DNA of 43,750 nt from Candidatus Nanopelagicales bacterium (GTDB lineage Bacteria; Actinomycetota; Actinomycetes; S36-B12), in NCBI GenBank assembly GCA_030728405.1, contig JANQZS010000023.1:1-43750 (forward strand). The letters run 5' to 3'. Each line of letters begins with the position of its first letter. Within the stretch, counting starts at the first letter, position 1. A program made the translations under genes and the position numbers. Under the pieces are notes generated by a model. It worked only from the letters and a program-made list of their open reading frames with translations. It was not told the DNA's origin and made no database searches. This document shows positions 27,111 through 36,905 of the stretch, piece after piece.

Positions 27111-28661
27111 GTGACCATGACCTCGGCAACGCCACCTCCGTCCCTCGGGGTTGTTCTACGTCCCGGCTCTGACGGGCGAGTGAGTTCTACGCGCATCGGC
27201 CAAGATGTTGTGGCTGTTGCCGCCGCGGCTGCGGATATGGATCTCAGTGATTGTGTCCGCGGGTATTCCCGCTGGCACCGCGACTACATTGAGGCTTACC
27301 GGGCATTGCTCACCTCTGCCGCCCACGACGCTCACGGTGCCGCGGCGATGTCCAAGGCCGGCGCTGAAGAGCTAATTCGTCAAGCAGGAATTCAAGACGA
27401 AGACGAAATGGTTTCGGTTGCCGAAGGTTTCAGCCGTCCGAATGAGCCGCTGTACGACACGCTAGTGGCCGGTGGGCAGGCCATGCGAGAGCGCGATTTT
27501 TCAGTGCCTTATCAAGGCCGGCGGCTCTTTGGCGACGAACTGCGCGCACAGTTGCATCGCTGGGTCGACCGTGGCATTGCCGAACCAAGTTTTGCTGAAG
27601 CGGTTGAGTTGGTGATGGATAACCCAGACTGGCTGGACCTCAGCGACGTAGATGTTGCGGTCATGGGTGCGGGTGCTGAGATGGGTCCTACCCGTTCACT
27701 ACTGCGCTGGGGTGCTCGCGTTCACGCCGTGGACCTGCCCAGACCTGCTCTGTGGCAACGACTTCTTGACACCACCCGGGTAACGGCCGGCACTTTGCAT
27801 TTACCCATCCAGCAAGGCACCATGCCATCGAAATGGCGCGACGGATATCGGTTAAATCTTGACGATGATGCACAAGCGGCTGCCCTCGCGGGGGCAGACC
27901 TACTGGGCAAAGCACCGCAGGTGCGCGACTGGTTCGCCCGCATCCAGCGACCCATGGTGGTGGGGAACTACACGTACGCCGATGGCGTGACGCACGTTCG
28001 GTTGTCTGTTGCGGCCGACGCGATTATGACCGACCTGGCCCAACGCTTCCTAGGTTCCACCATGGCCTATCTCGCCACACCGACCGATGTGTTTATGGTG
28101 CCTGAAGAGGCCGTCATTGAATCTCGCCGACGTTGGCAGCATCGCGGCGCTGGGCGGATGCTGCAGGCACCGTTGCGGTTGGCCCGACAATTCGCGCCCA
28201 ACTACCCAACGACGGTGACGACCACCACCGGGCGCATCGTGGGGGTTAACGATGCCCTCGTGCGTCAGCAGGGCCCCAACTATGCCTTGGCCAAGCGATT
28301 TCAGCGCTGGCGAGCAACGACATTGCGTGATCAAGGCCATCGAGTTTCTCTCAATATCGCACCGGCTACCCGCACAGAGTCGGTGGTGAAGAACAAGGCG
28401 CTTGCCGCTGCCTATGCCGGTGCGGGCCGATTTGGGGTGGAGGTGTTTGAACCGGCCACCTCGACCACCCTCATGGCGGCGTTGCTCGTTCATGACCTGC
28501 GCAATCCCGACGCGCCCGCTAATCCAGATGTCGTGCTCGATCATCCGCTAGACCTGTTCATTCAAGGGGCAAATCATGGTGGATTGTGGCGGGTGGCCTA
28601 CGCTCCACGCTCCATTCTTGGCATCGCGGCGCTCTTGGGCATGTTTGAGTCTCGCGCCTAA
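27111..28661 (+). CDS. Uncharacterised protein with Rossmann-like nucleotide-binding segment
   Basis: 516 aa intact ORF; VAVMGAGAEMGPTRSLLRWGARVHAVDLPRP resembles a dinucleotide-binding fold; no confident family. Confidence 0.75.
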   Translation: MTMTSATPPPSLGVVLRPGSDGRVSSTRIGQDVVAVAAAAADMDLSDCVRGYSRWHRDYIEAYRALLTSAAHDAHGAAAMSKAGAEELIRQAGIQDEDEMVSVAEGFSRPNEPLYDTLVAGGQAMRERDFSVPYQGRRLFGDELRAQLHRWVDRGIAEPSFAEAVELVMDNPDWLDLSDVDVAVMGAGAEMGPTRSLLRWGARVHAVDLPRPALWQRLLDTTRVTAGTLHLPIQQGTMPSKWRDGYRLNLDDDAQAAALAGADLLGKAPQVRDWFARIQRPMVVGNYTYADGVTHVRLSVAADAIMTDLAQRFLGSTMAYLATPTDVFMVPEEAVIESRRRWQHRGAGRMLQAPLRLARQFAPNYPTTVTTTTGRIVGVNDALVRQQGPNYALAKRFQRWRATTLRDQGHRVSLNIAPATRTESVVKNKALAAAYAGAGRFGVEVFEPATSTTLMAALLVHDLRNPDAPANPDVVLDHPLDLFIQGANHGGLWRVAYAPRSILGIAALLGMFESRA

Positions 28662-28711
28662 TTGTTGCCAGAGCGATGTTAGGTGAGGGAATTTGTGTCA
28701 ATAATGACGAC

Positions 28712-29146
28712 ATGAATGACGACAGGGGCGTAATCCGGTTGGCTGAGATAACAGAGCGCGTCATCGAAACGACTTTCTTGGAAGCCCTCGTGTTCGACGC
28801 TAGGGCCGGAGCCATCGTGTCATTCAGTGGCAATGTCCGTGATCATGACCACGGACGATCCGTGCGCACCCTTTCCTATGAAGGTCACCCCTCTGCTCAA
28901 GCGGTGCTTACTGAGATTGCTGACGAAATTGAAGCGCGATTCGATGTGGTCAGGTTGGCCGTTTCTCACCGCATCGGTCCAATCCCGATGGGTGAGGCTG
29001 CCTTGGTCGCGGTCGTGGCCACCGTCCACCGAGGTGAAGCGTTTGCCGCCTGCGAAGAATTGGTGAACACCGTGAAAGAGAGACTTCCGGTGTGGAAGCA
29101 TCAAATCTTTACCGATGGAACTGAAGAATGGGTGAACTGCGCATGA
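28712..29146 (+). CDS. moaE: Molybdopterin synthase catalytic subunit MoaE
   Basis: GAIVSFSGNVRDHDHGRSVRTLSYEGHPSA...HRIGPIPMGEAALVAVVATVHRGEAFAACEELVNTVKERLPVWKHQ. Confidence 0.94.
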   Translation: MNDDRGVIRLAEITERVIETTFLEALVFDARAGAIVSFSGNVRDHDHGRSVRTLSYEGHPSAQAVLTEIADEIEARFDVVRLAVSHRIGPIPMGEAALVAVVATVHRGEAFAACEELVNTVKERLPVWKHQIFTDGTEEWVNCA

Positions 29147-30189
29147 GTACCGACCTAGGTATGCCCACCCCGGCTCTTGGCGAGGCCACCGGATCGCTCG
29201 TGGACAGCTACGGACGTGTCCACCGTGATCTGCGCGTGTCGGTGACCGATAGGTGCAACCTGCGGTGCACATATTGCATGCCACCTGATTTCGCCGATTG
29301 GATGCCCGGTGATCACCTGCTCAGCATCGATGAACTCATGACGGTGATTGAGGTGGCTATCTCGCAGGGGATCGAAAGTATTCGACTCACCGGCGGTGAG
29401 CCGCTGATCCGTCCCGACATCGTGGACATCGTCGCGCGCATCAATGCACTCCCGCAACCGCCTCGCATCACCTTGACCACCAATGCGCTGCGACTGGCGA
29501 GCATGGCCCAACCCCTTGCCGACGCGGGGCTGGAGCGAGTCAACATCAGTCTTGACACCCTCGACGCCGATCGATTCACCAAGTTGACATTTCGAAATCG
29601 CTTCACCGATGTGATCGCCGGAATCGATGCTGCCCTGGCCGCTGGCCTCAATCCGGTCAAGGTGAACACGGTGCTGATGCGGGGCATCAATGACGATGAA
29701 GCAATCGCCATGCTGCGTCACTCCCTCGACAATGGCTGGCATCTTCGGTTCATCGAGCAGATGCCGCTGGACGCCCAAGGTTCCTGGGATCGCGAACAGA
29801 TGGTGACGGCCGAAGAGATCCATGAACTTCTCGAATCTGAGTTCACCTTGACCCCGAAGCCCGGACGCGGATCTGCCCCGGCAGAGGAGTTCGTGGTTGA
29901 TGAGGGCCCCGGCACCGTGGGCATCATTGCCAGTGTGAGTAAACCGTTTTGCTCCGCGTGTGACCGTCTTCGACTCACCGCCGATGGCCAACTCAGGAAC
30001 TGCCTTTTTGCCCGGGATGAAACGGACATCCGCGCTACACTGCGCGATGCAACCATGTCTGAGGCAGACCGCAGGGAACGCATCGCCGGGCTGTTCGCGC
30101 AGTCAACAATGGCTAAATTGCCCGGCCACGGCATCAACGACCCTTCATTTATTCAGCCGGATCGCCCCATGAGCGCGATTGGCGGCTGA
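29143..30189 (+). CDS. moaA: GTP 3',8-cyclase MoaA (radical SAM)
   Basis: SVTDRCNLRCTYCMPP, SIRLTGGEPLIRPDI, C-terminal CSACDRLRLTADGQLRNCLFA. Confidence 0.97.
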   Translation: MSTDLGMPTPALGEATGSLVDSYGRVHRDLRVSVTDRCNLRCTYCMPPDFADWMPGDHLLSIDELMTVIEVAISQGIESIRLTGGEPLIRPDIVDIVARINALPQPPRITLTTNALRLASMAQPLADAGLERVNISLDTLDADRFTKLTFRNRFTDVIAGIDAALAAGLNPVKVNTVLMRGINDDEAIAMLRHSLDNGWHLRFIEQMPLDAQGSWDREQMVTAEEIHELLESEFTLTPKPGRGSAPAEEFVVDEGPGTVGIIASVSKPFCSACDRLRLTADGQLRNCLFARDETDIRATLRDATMSEADRRERIAGLFAQSTMAKLPGHGINDPSFIQPDRPMSAIGG

Positions 30190-30190
30190 A

Positions 30191-30430
30191 ATGTCGGCCG
30201 AGGTGCACTTCTTCGCAGCCGCCCGAGCCGCCGTGGGAGCTTCGGTTCTCCAGGTGCCACCAGGAACTCTCAACAACGTGCTCAATCGCGTTGAGGCGGA
30301 AAATCCCGGTTTCGCCACGGTGCGCCCCCAGTGTTCCTTCCTGATCGATGGCATCGCCTCGTTAGATCCAGAGCAGAGCGTGGACGATGGGGCCCGGCTA
30401 GATGTGCTGCCCCCCTTTGCCGGTGGCTGA
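30191..30430 (+). CDS. moaD: Molybdopterin synthase sulfur carrier subunit MoaD
   Basis: 79 aa; ubiquitin-like fold sequence ending in LDVLPPFAGG (C-terminal GG). Confidence 0.88.
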   Translation: MSAEVHFFAAARAAVGASVLQVPPGTLNNVLNRVEAENPGFATVRPQCSFLIDGIASLDPEQSVDDGARLDVLPPFAGG

Positions 30431-30528
30431 GACCCCTCAACGCCCTTGAGAAAGCCCCGGTACGACTGCGGATAAGTGGGATCGGTCAATTTCGCTAATG
30501 CTCCCCCGACGTCTAGTCAGCGCATGTA

Positions 30529-30580
30529 GGGTTAGTAAAAATTGTTCGATGTATTTTTTCATTGCTGCAGCACCTAACCC
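30529..30580. repeat. Inverted repeat GGGTTAG-N38-CTAACCC upstream of coxG
   Basis: 30529-30535 and 30574-30580; AT-rich spacer. Confidence 0.4.
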
Positions 30581-30604
30581 CATACTGCTTTTCGCGGAGG
30601 ATTT

Positions 30605-31270
30605 GTGGAACTAGAAAATACCTTTGTCGTCCCCGCCGATATGGACACGGCCTGGAAAACACTTCTTGACGTGGAAGCCATCGCTCCGTGCATGCCAGGG
30701 GCAACGCTGACCTCATTCGATGGCGATAACTTTGCCGCGACCGTGAAGGTGAAGCTTGGTCCGGTCACCATGAACTTCGCTGGTGAAGGCTCTTTTGTTT
30801 TGATCGACGACTCCACTCACACCGCCAAGATTGATGCCACGGGCAAGGAAACCAAGGGGGCGGGCACCGCCGGGGCGAAGGTAACCGCCACACTCACCGA
30901 AGAGAGCCCTACCACCACTCGTGCAACGATTATCACGGACTTGACGGTGACCGGTAAGGCCGCGCAGTTTGGCCGAGGAGTGATGGCTGATGTGTCCAAG
31001 CGACTTATCGGCCAGTTCGCTGACAACCTGGAGAAAGTCATCGTGGCTCGTCAGTCACCCTCAGTTGAAGAACCAGCCGATGCAGCACCGGCAGCGGGTC
31101 AACCGGTGGCTGCTCCCAACCCGGCCAGTCCGGCTCCGCAATTGAATAACGACGCGCTAGATCTGGGCAACGCGGCTTTGGTTCCAGTGCTGAAAAGAGT
31201 GATTCCCGTGCTGGTCGGCGTTGCGTTCGTGGGCGTCGTCATCTGGTGGGTCGCCCGTCGTCGACGTTAG
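30605..31270 (+). CDS. coxG: CO dehydrogenase subunit G (SRPBCC) with C-terminal membrane anchor
   Basis: TAWKTLLDVEAIAPCMPGATLTSFDG...; C-term VIPVLVGVAFVGVVIWWVARRRR; GCGGAGGA ribosome-binding site. Confidence 0.9.
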   Translation: MELENTFVVPADMDTAWKTLLDVEAIAPCMPGATLTSFDGDNFAATVKVKLGPVTMNFAGEGSFVLIDDSTHTAKIDATGKETKGAGTAGAKVTATLTEESPTTTRATIITDLTVTGKAAQFGRGVMADVSKRLIGQFADNLEKVIVARQSPSVEEPADAAPAAGQPVAAPNPASPAPQLNNDALDLGNAALVPVLKRVIPVLVGVAFVGVVIWWVARRRR

Positions 31271-31299
31271 GTAGAACACTTCAGAAGAAGGGAAAAAGA

Positions 31300-32169
31300 A
31301 TGCAAACACCAGCTCCCACGGACTATGTGCGGGCAACTTCGGTTTCACATGCCATTAGTTTGCTCGAAGAACATGGCGAGGAGTCTCGAATTCTGGCCGG
31401 CGGTCACAGTCTGCTGCCCATGATGAAGTTGCGCATCGCCCGTCCAGAGATGCTTATCGACATCAATGAACTTGATGAACTACGCGGCATTCGAGTTGAT
31501 GGCGATGAACTCGTGCTCGGCGCCATGGTCACCCACCGCGAGGTGTTGGAGTCACCAGTGCTGTTCGAGCACTACGCGATCTTCCGCGAATGCGAAAAGG
31601 TAATTGCTGATCCCCTCGTGCGCAACCGCGGCACGGTAGGTGGATCTATGTGCCAGGCAGATCCATCCGAAGATCTCTCTGCCGTTGGGTCTGCGCTGAG
31701 GGGATCCGTGGTGATCCAGGGGGCATCAGGGACTCGGACTGTGCCGCTGCGGGAATTCCACGAGGGACCGTATGAGACACAGGTTGAACCGGCTGAGATT
31801 ATGACGGAGGTTCGCTTCCCTATTCGTCCAGGCGCTGGAAGCGCCTACGAGAAAGTGGAGCGGCGAGTCGGTGACTGGCCGGTCTGTTCGGCCGGTGTCT
31901 ATGTCGTTGTTTCTGACGGACTCGTCACCGACTGTGGAATCGGACTCACCGCCGTCAGCGCTGAGCATTTCTGTGCACCTGCTGCCGAGGCGTTCTTGAT
32001 CGGCAAGGCCCCCACGGAGGACAATCTTCGTTCAGCCGCCCAGTTAGCCGCCGACGCTGCTGATCCGTCCTCAGATCAGCGTGGACCTGCTGACTACAAG
32101 AAGCACCTTGCCAATGAACTCACGTATCGCGCTTTAGTCCGCGCCGCTGCTGCAAGCCAGGGAGCATGA
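31300..32169 (+). CDS. coxM: CO dehydrogenase medium (FAD) subunit
   Basis: ILAGGHSLLPMMKLRIARPEMLIDINEL, RNRGTVGGSMCQADPSEDL. Confidence 0.93.
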   Translation: MQTPAPTDYVRATSVSHAISLLEEHGEESRILAGGHSLLPMMKLRIARPEMLIDINELDELRGIRVDGDELVLGAMVTHREVLESPVLFEHYAIFRECEKVIADPLVRNRGTVGGSMCQADPSEDLSAVGSALRGSVVIQGASGTRTVPLREFHEGPYETQVEPAEIMTEVRFPIRPGAGSAYEKVERRVGDWPVCSAGVYVVVSDGLVTDCGIGLTAVSAEHFCAPAAEAFLIGKAPTEDNLRSAAQLAADAADPSSDQRGPADYKKHLANELTYRALVRAAAASQGA

Positions 32170-32170
32170 C

Positions 32171-32650
32171 ATGCAGGTATCGATGAACATAAACGGCGAG
32201 CCGGTCACCGCCGATATTGAAGCACGTAAACTACTGGTGCACTTCATTCGTGAGGATGCCGGTCTGCGTGGCACTCACTGGGGATGCGATACCTCCAATT
32301 GTGGGACGTGCACTGTGTGGGTTGACGGCGAAGCGGTGAAGAGTTGCACGGTCTTGGCGGCGCAGGCAGACGGTCACGAAGTGCGAACCGTCGAAGGGCT
32401 TGAAGGTGCCGATGGCCTTGATCCTGTTCAGCAGGGATTCATCGAGTGTCACGGTCTGCAGTGTGGGTTTTGCACTCCGGGGATGCTGATGACGGCACGT
32501 TGGTTCCTTGACCGGAATCCGAGTCCGACGAAAGATGAGATTCGCGAAGCAATCTCGGGCCAGATCTGTCGGTGCACGGGTTACAAGAACATTGTTGACG
32601 CGATCCATTGGGCTGCAGAGCATCCCCGGACGAATGAGGTAACCGCATGA
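32171..32650 (+). CDS. coxS: CO dehydrogenase small (2Fe-2S) subunit
   Basis: GCDTSNCGTCTVWVDGEAVKSC, CGFCTPGMLMTA, GQICRCTGYKNIVDAI. Confidence 0.95.
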   Translation: MQVSMNINGEPVTADIEARKLLVHFIREDAGLRGTHWGCDTSNCGTCTVWVDGEAVKSCTVLAAQADGHEVRTVEGLEGADGLDPVQQGFIECHGLQCGFCTPGMLMTARWFLDRNPSPTKDEIREAISGQICRCTGYKNIVDAIHWAAEHPRTNEVTA

Positions 32651-35094
32651 CCGCTGTTGAGGAAGTTCCCCTGAGCCCTGCTGGAAACCCCATCGGTTTC
32701 GGCAACATGAAGCGTGTTGAGGATCAACGTTTTGTGCGCGGTCAGGGCAACTACGTCGATGATGTAAGCCTCCCCGGCATGGTGCATGGAGCAATTTTGC
32801 GTAGCCCTTTCGCCCATGCGCGAATAAATGGAATTGACACATCGAGAGCCGAGCAGTTGCCAGGTGTTCTCGCCGTGATCACCGGAAAGGTCCTCGAGGG
32901 CATCCCACGACCAGATCTGCTGGGCGACAACTTTGCCTGGATGCCCACGCTTTCTTATGACACGCAGGCGGTCCTGGCCACCGACAAGGTGCGTTTTCAG
33001 GGTCAGGAGGTGGCATTTGTTATCGCCACCGATCGTTACATTGCAAAGGATGCTCTAGAACTCATTGACGTCGACTACGAACCGCTTGAACCGGTGATGG
33101 ATGCCAAGCGCGCCATGGAACCTGGCGCGCCCATTATCCGTGATGACAAAGGTCAGCAAGACAACAGCATCACCGACGTTCATGGCCATAAGGACTGGGA
33201 GTCAGGCAATGCCATCGGCACCGCCGAAGCGATCGCTGCAGCTCAGGCCGACCCTGATTGCGTGGTTGTGACGCAGGAGGTCATGTACCCACGCGTTCAC
33301 CCTGCACCCATGGAGACGTGTGGCTCAGTTGCATTCCTGGACAAGGTGACCGGGCAGTTAACGCTGTACACCACCAGTCAGGCACCCCACGCCCACCGTA
33401 CGGTTTACGCGATGGTGGCGGGTCTACCCGAGCACAAAATTCGCGTGATCAGCCCCGATATCGGCGGCGGTTTCGGGAACAAGGTCGGCATTTATCCCGG
33501 CTACGTCCTGTCGATTGTGGGATCCATCGTTACCGGTAAGCCGGTGAAGTGGATGGAGGACCGCAACGAGAACCTCACCTCGACATCCTTCGCACGCGAT
33601 TACCACATGACGGGCACGATCGCGGCGACCAAGGAGGGTAAAATCTTGGCGGTGGACGTCGACGTCCTCGCCGATCACGGTGCGTTCAATGGGGTGGCCC
33701 AGCCGACAAACTATCCGGCCGGCTTTTTTCACATTTTTTCCGGTTCCTACGACTATCCGAACGCGCACTGCAAGGTCACGCCGGTGTACACGAATAAGGC
33801 GCCCGGTGGCGTTGCCTATGCCTGTTCGTTCCGGATCACCGAGGCGGTCTATTTGATCGAGCGCCTCGTCGATTGCCTCGCAGCGGAATTAGGCATGGAT
33901 CCGGCAGAACTTCGGCTGAAGAACCTGCTCCGGCCCGAACAGTTCCCGTATACCTCGCCCACCGGCTGGGTCTATGACTCAGGCCAATATGAAAATACAA
34001 TGCGCCTCGCACTGGAAATGGCCGACTATGACCAGTTGCGTCGGGAGCAAGCGGAGAAACGTGCCCGAGGGGAATACATGGGTATTGGCCTGTCGTTCTT
34101 TACCGAGGGCGTAGGTGCTGGACCGCGTAAAGATATGGATATTTTGGGCCTAGGAATGGCTGACGGCATCGAGTTGCGTGTGCATCCAACCGGCAAGGCC
34201 GTGTTGCGTTTGTCGGTGCAGTCTCAAGGTCAGGCGCATGAAACAACGTATGCGCAAATCGTTGCGCACGAGTTGGGGATTCCGCCTGAGGACATTGAGG
34301 TCGTGCATGGAGACACAGACCAGACACCCTTTGGTCTTGGGACCTATGGATCGCGATCGACTCCGGTGTCGGGCGCAGCGGCGGCCGTGGTGTCCCGCAA
34401 GGTTAAGGACAAGGCACGCCAGATTGCAGCTGCAGCTCTTGAGTGTTCCCCAGACGACCTGGAATGGCAGTTGGGTCAGTGGCACGTTAAGGGCGATCCA
34501 GAGCGCGCGAAAACCATTCAAGAAATTGCTCTACTTTCGCATGGATCGTTGGAATTGCCCGACGGTGTTGAGGGACACCTTGAAGCCACGACCGTCTACA
34601 ATCCGCCAAACCTCACCTACCCGTATGGCTGCTACGTCTGCGTGGTTGATGTCGACCCCGGTACCGGTCAGGTGAAGGTTCGCCGGTTCATCGCGGTTGA
34701 TGATTGCGGCACACGAATTAATCCGATGGTGGTGGAGGGCCAGGTACACGGTGGGATAGCCGATGGCATTGGCATGGCGCTGATGGAACTCATCGCTTTT
34801 GACGAGGACGGCAACTGCCTCGGCGGGTCATTCATGGACTATTTGCTGCCCACGTCAATGGAGTGCCCCGATTATGAATTGGGTGAAACGGTCACTCCTT
34901 CTCCGCATCACCCCATTGGCGCAAAAGGCGTTGGCGAGTCAGCCACGGTGGGTTCTCCGCCGGCTGTCGTGAACGCCGTGATTGATGCCATCAGTCCATT
35001 CGGGGTCCGCCACGCAGATATGCCGTTGACACCGGCCAATGTGTGGCGGGCAATTCAGGGACGTCCGGTTCGCGTCGATATGGCCGTTGAGTAG
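32647..35094 (+). CDS. coxL: Form I aerobic CO dehydrogenase large (Mo-Cu) subunit
   Basis: 815 aa; AYACSFR at 33814-33834 matches the form I active-site loop AYXCSFR; GGGFGNK; coxM-S-L order. Confidence 0.96.
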   Translation: MTAVEEVPLSPAGNPIGFGNMKRVEDQRFVRGQGNYVDDVSLPGMVHGAILRSPFAHARINGIDTSRAEQLPGVLAVITGKVLEGIPRPDLLGDNFAWMPTLSYDTQAVLATDKVRFQGQEVAFVIATDRYIAKDALELIDVDYEPLEPVMDAKRAMEPGAPIIRDDKGQQDNSITDVHGHKDWESGNAIGTAEAIAAAQADPDCVVVTQEVMYPRVHPAPMETCGSVAFLDKVTGQLTLYTTSQAPHAHRTVYAMVAGLPEHKIRVISPDIGGGFGNKVGIYPGYVLSIVGSIVTGKPVKWMEDRNENLTSTSFARDYHMTGTIAATKEGKILAVDVDVLADHGAFNGVAQPTNYPAGFFHIFSGSYDYPNAHCKVTPVYTNKAPGGVAYACSFRITEAVYLIERLVDCLAAELGMDPAELRLKNLLRPEQFPYTSPTGWVYDSGQYENTMRLALEMADYDQLRREQAEKRARGEYMGIGLSFFTEGVGAGPRKDMDILGLGMADGIELRVHPTGKAVLRLSVQSQGQAHETTYAQIVAHELGIPPEDIEVVHGDTDQTPFGLGTYGSRSTPVSGAAAAVVSRKVKDKARQIAAAALECSPDDLEWQLGQWHVKGDPERAKTIQEIALLSHGSLELPDGVEGHLEATTVYNPPNLTYPYGCYVCVVDVDPGTGQVKVRRFIAVDDCGTRINPMVVEGQVHGGIADGIGMALMELIAFDEDGNCLGGSFMDYLLPTSMECPDYELGETVTPSPHHPIGAKGVGESATVGSPPAVVNAVIDAISPFGVRHADMPLTPANVWRAIQGRPVRVDMAVE

Positions 35095-35109
35095 ACGGAT
35101 ACTTTCGCA

Positions 35110-36018
35110 ATGGCAACGCGGAGCGTGCATGATCAAGCCGAACGCTTACGAGCGCAAGGTGTTCCGTTCGTGCACGCCCGCGTTGTGTTAGCTGAGCGCC
35201 CAACGTCTGCAAAGCCTGGAGACGAAGCCATCATTCTGCTAGACGGCACGATTGAAGGTTTTGTTGGCGGCCAGTGCGCAGAAGCGACGGTTCGGTCTCA
35301 GGGTATTGCCGCCCTGCAGTCGGGTTGTAGCGTGCTTCTGCGTATTTCACCAATCGTCGAGGCGAATCAGCAGGGCAAGTTAACCGTGCACAACCCGTGC
35401 CTGTCGGGTGGGACGCTGGAGATCTTTATGGAACCTGTGCTGCCGGCCCCGCGGGTCGCCGTTGTCGGAGACTCACCGATTGCGCGCGCCTTGGTGAGCG
35501 TAGGTACTGCGCTGGGTTATGAACTGATTACTTGGTCGTTGCCTGACATGCGCACGACCGACGCACTTGTTGTGGCAACACATGGCTTGGATGAGGAGCG
35601 TGCGCTTGTCGACGCGGTGAAGGCCCAGATTCCCTATGTTGCTCTCGTGGCAAGCCCGAAACGAGGACGCGCTGTGTTGGCAGGACTAGACCTGTCAGAC
35701 GACGAACGCTCACGTGTGAAAAGTCCCGCTGGACTAGATATCGGGGCGCGCACGCCAGAAGAGATCGCAGTATCGGTTTTCGCTGAAATCATTGACCGAC
35801 GGAGTGGGTCTGTGACGAGCCCAATGAATGCCCCGCCGCCCCTTTCGCTGGACGCACCGCCGTCGACACAAACCGCGGTTGACCCCATCTGTCAAATGAC
35901 GGTTGCCATGGTGGATGCCAGCATTCATGCTGAGATCAACGGCGGGACTTACTGGTTTTGCTGCCCTGGCTGCCGTGACACCTTTATTGCCGACCCGGCT
36001 CAGTACCTGAAGGCGTAA
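35110..36018 (+). CDS. XdhC/CoxF-like maturation protein fused to C-terminal YHS domain
   Basis: LLDGTIEGFVGGQCAEATVRSQG...RVAVVGDSPIARAL...; YHS-like VDPICQMTVAMVDASIHAEINGGTYWFCCPGCRDTFIADPAQYL. Confidence 0.85.
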   Translation: MATRSVHDQAERLRAQGVPFVHARVVLAERPTSAKPGDEAIILLDGTIEGFVGGQCAEATVRSQGIAALQSGCSVLLRISPIVEANQQGKLTVHNPCLSGGTLEIFMEPVLPAPRVAVVGDSPIARALVSVGTALGYELITWSLPDMRTTDALVVATHGLDEERALVDAVKAQIPYVALVASPKRGRAVLAGLDLSDDERSRVKSPAGLDIGARTPEEIAVSVFAEIIDRRSGSVTSPMNAPPPLSLDAPPSTQTAVDPICQMTVAMVDASIHAEINGGTYWFCCPGCRDTFIADPAQYLKA

Positions 36019-36020
36019 GT

Positions 36021-36905
36021 GTGAGTATCACCGAGCATATTCCCACCATCGGCGCGCTCACCGAACAACTTGCCACGCATGACTATCTGGTGGACCCCGG
36101 GCTGGCGTCAGCGCTTTTTTGTGCCGTTCGTTTGCCCCAGCCGCTTCTGCTCGAAGGTGAAGCAGGAGTGGGTAAAACCCAGGCCGCCAAAGCCCTTGCT
36201 TCACTGCTCGACACACCCCTAATTCGGCTGCAGTGCTTCGAGGGGATTGATGCATCAGAGGCCCTGTACGAATGGAATTACCCGCGCCAGCTCCTAGGGA
36301 TTCGGGTGGCTGAGGCGCAGGGGACGCACCTGGCCGAGGATTCTCTGTTCTCCCGCGACTTCCTGATCGAACGACCCCTGCTGCAGGCACTGGAACATCC
36401 CGGCCCCAATCCCGCCGTACTCCTGATCGATGAAGTTGATCGGGCGGATGAAGAGTTCGAAGCATTCTTGTTCGAGATGCTGGCGGAGAGTTCGGTTACG
36501 GTTCCTGAGTTGGGCACCCTGAAGGCAGTTATTTCACCCATCGTCATCCTCACGTCCAATCGCACCCGTGACTTACACGATGCGCTGAAGCGTCGCTGTC
36601 TGTATCACTGGATCGACTACCCAGATCTCGCCCACGCCACCGCAATTGTGCGATTGCGCGTGCCGCTCGCGCCGAAGGATCTCGTTGAGCAGGTTACCCA
36701 AGCGGTGCAGCGGCTAAGAGGCCTCGACGTGCAAAAGCCACCCGGTGTTGCTGAGGCCATCGACTGGGTCCATGCGGCCATGCTGTTGGGTGTGGGCAGG
36801 CTTGATGGTGCCGCGGTGGAGCAGACGCTTGGCTCAGTGTTGAAGTACCGCGAGGACCAAGATGTGGCAAGAACGCAGGGCTTGGCGTGGGTGGCCGGGG
36901 AGTAG
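36021..36905 (+). CDS. coxD: MoxR-type AAA+ ATPase (CoxD-like)
   Basis: LLLEGEAGVGKTQAAKAL (Walker A), AVLLIDEVDRADEEFEAFLFEML (Walker B). Confidence 0.88.
   Translation: MSITEHIPTIGALTEQLATHDYLVDPGLASALFCAVRLPQPLLLEGEAGVGKTQAAKALASLLDTPLIRLQCFEGIDASEALYEWNYPRQLLGIRVAEAQGTHLAEDSLFSRDFLIERPLLQALEHPGPNPAVLLIDEVDRADEEFEAFLFEMLAESSVTVPELGTLKAVISPIVILTSNRTRDLHDALKRRCLYHWIDYPDLAHATAIVRLRVPLAPKDLVEQVTQAVQRLRGLDVQKPPGVAEAIDWVHAAMLLGVGRLDGAAVEQTLGSVLKYREDQDVARTQGLAWVAGE

Noticed and set aside
29155-29991. 278-aa minus-strand ORF
   Set aside because: Antisense to moaA; translated sequence lacks protein-family features.
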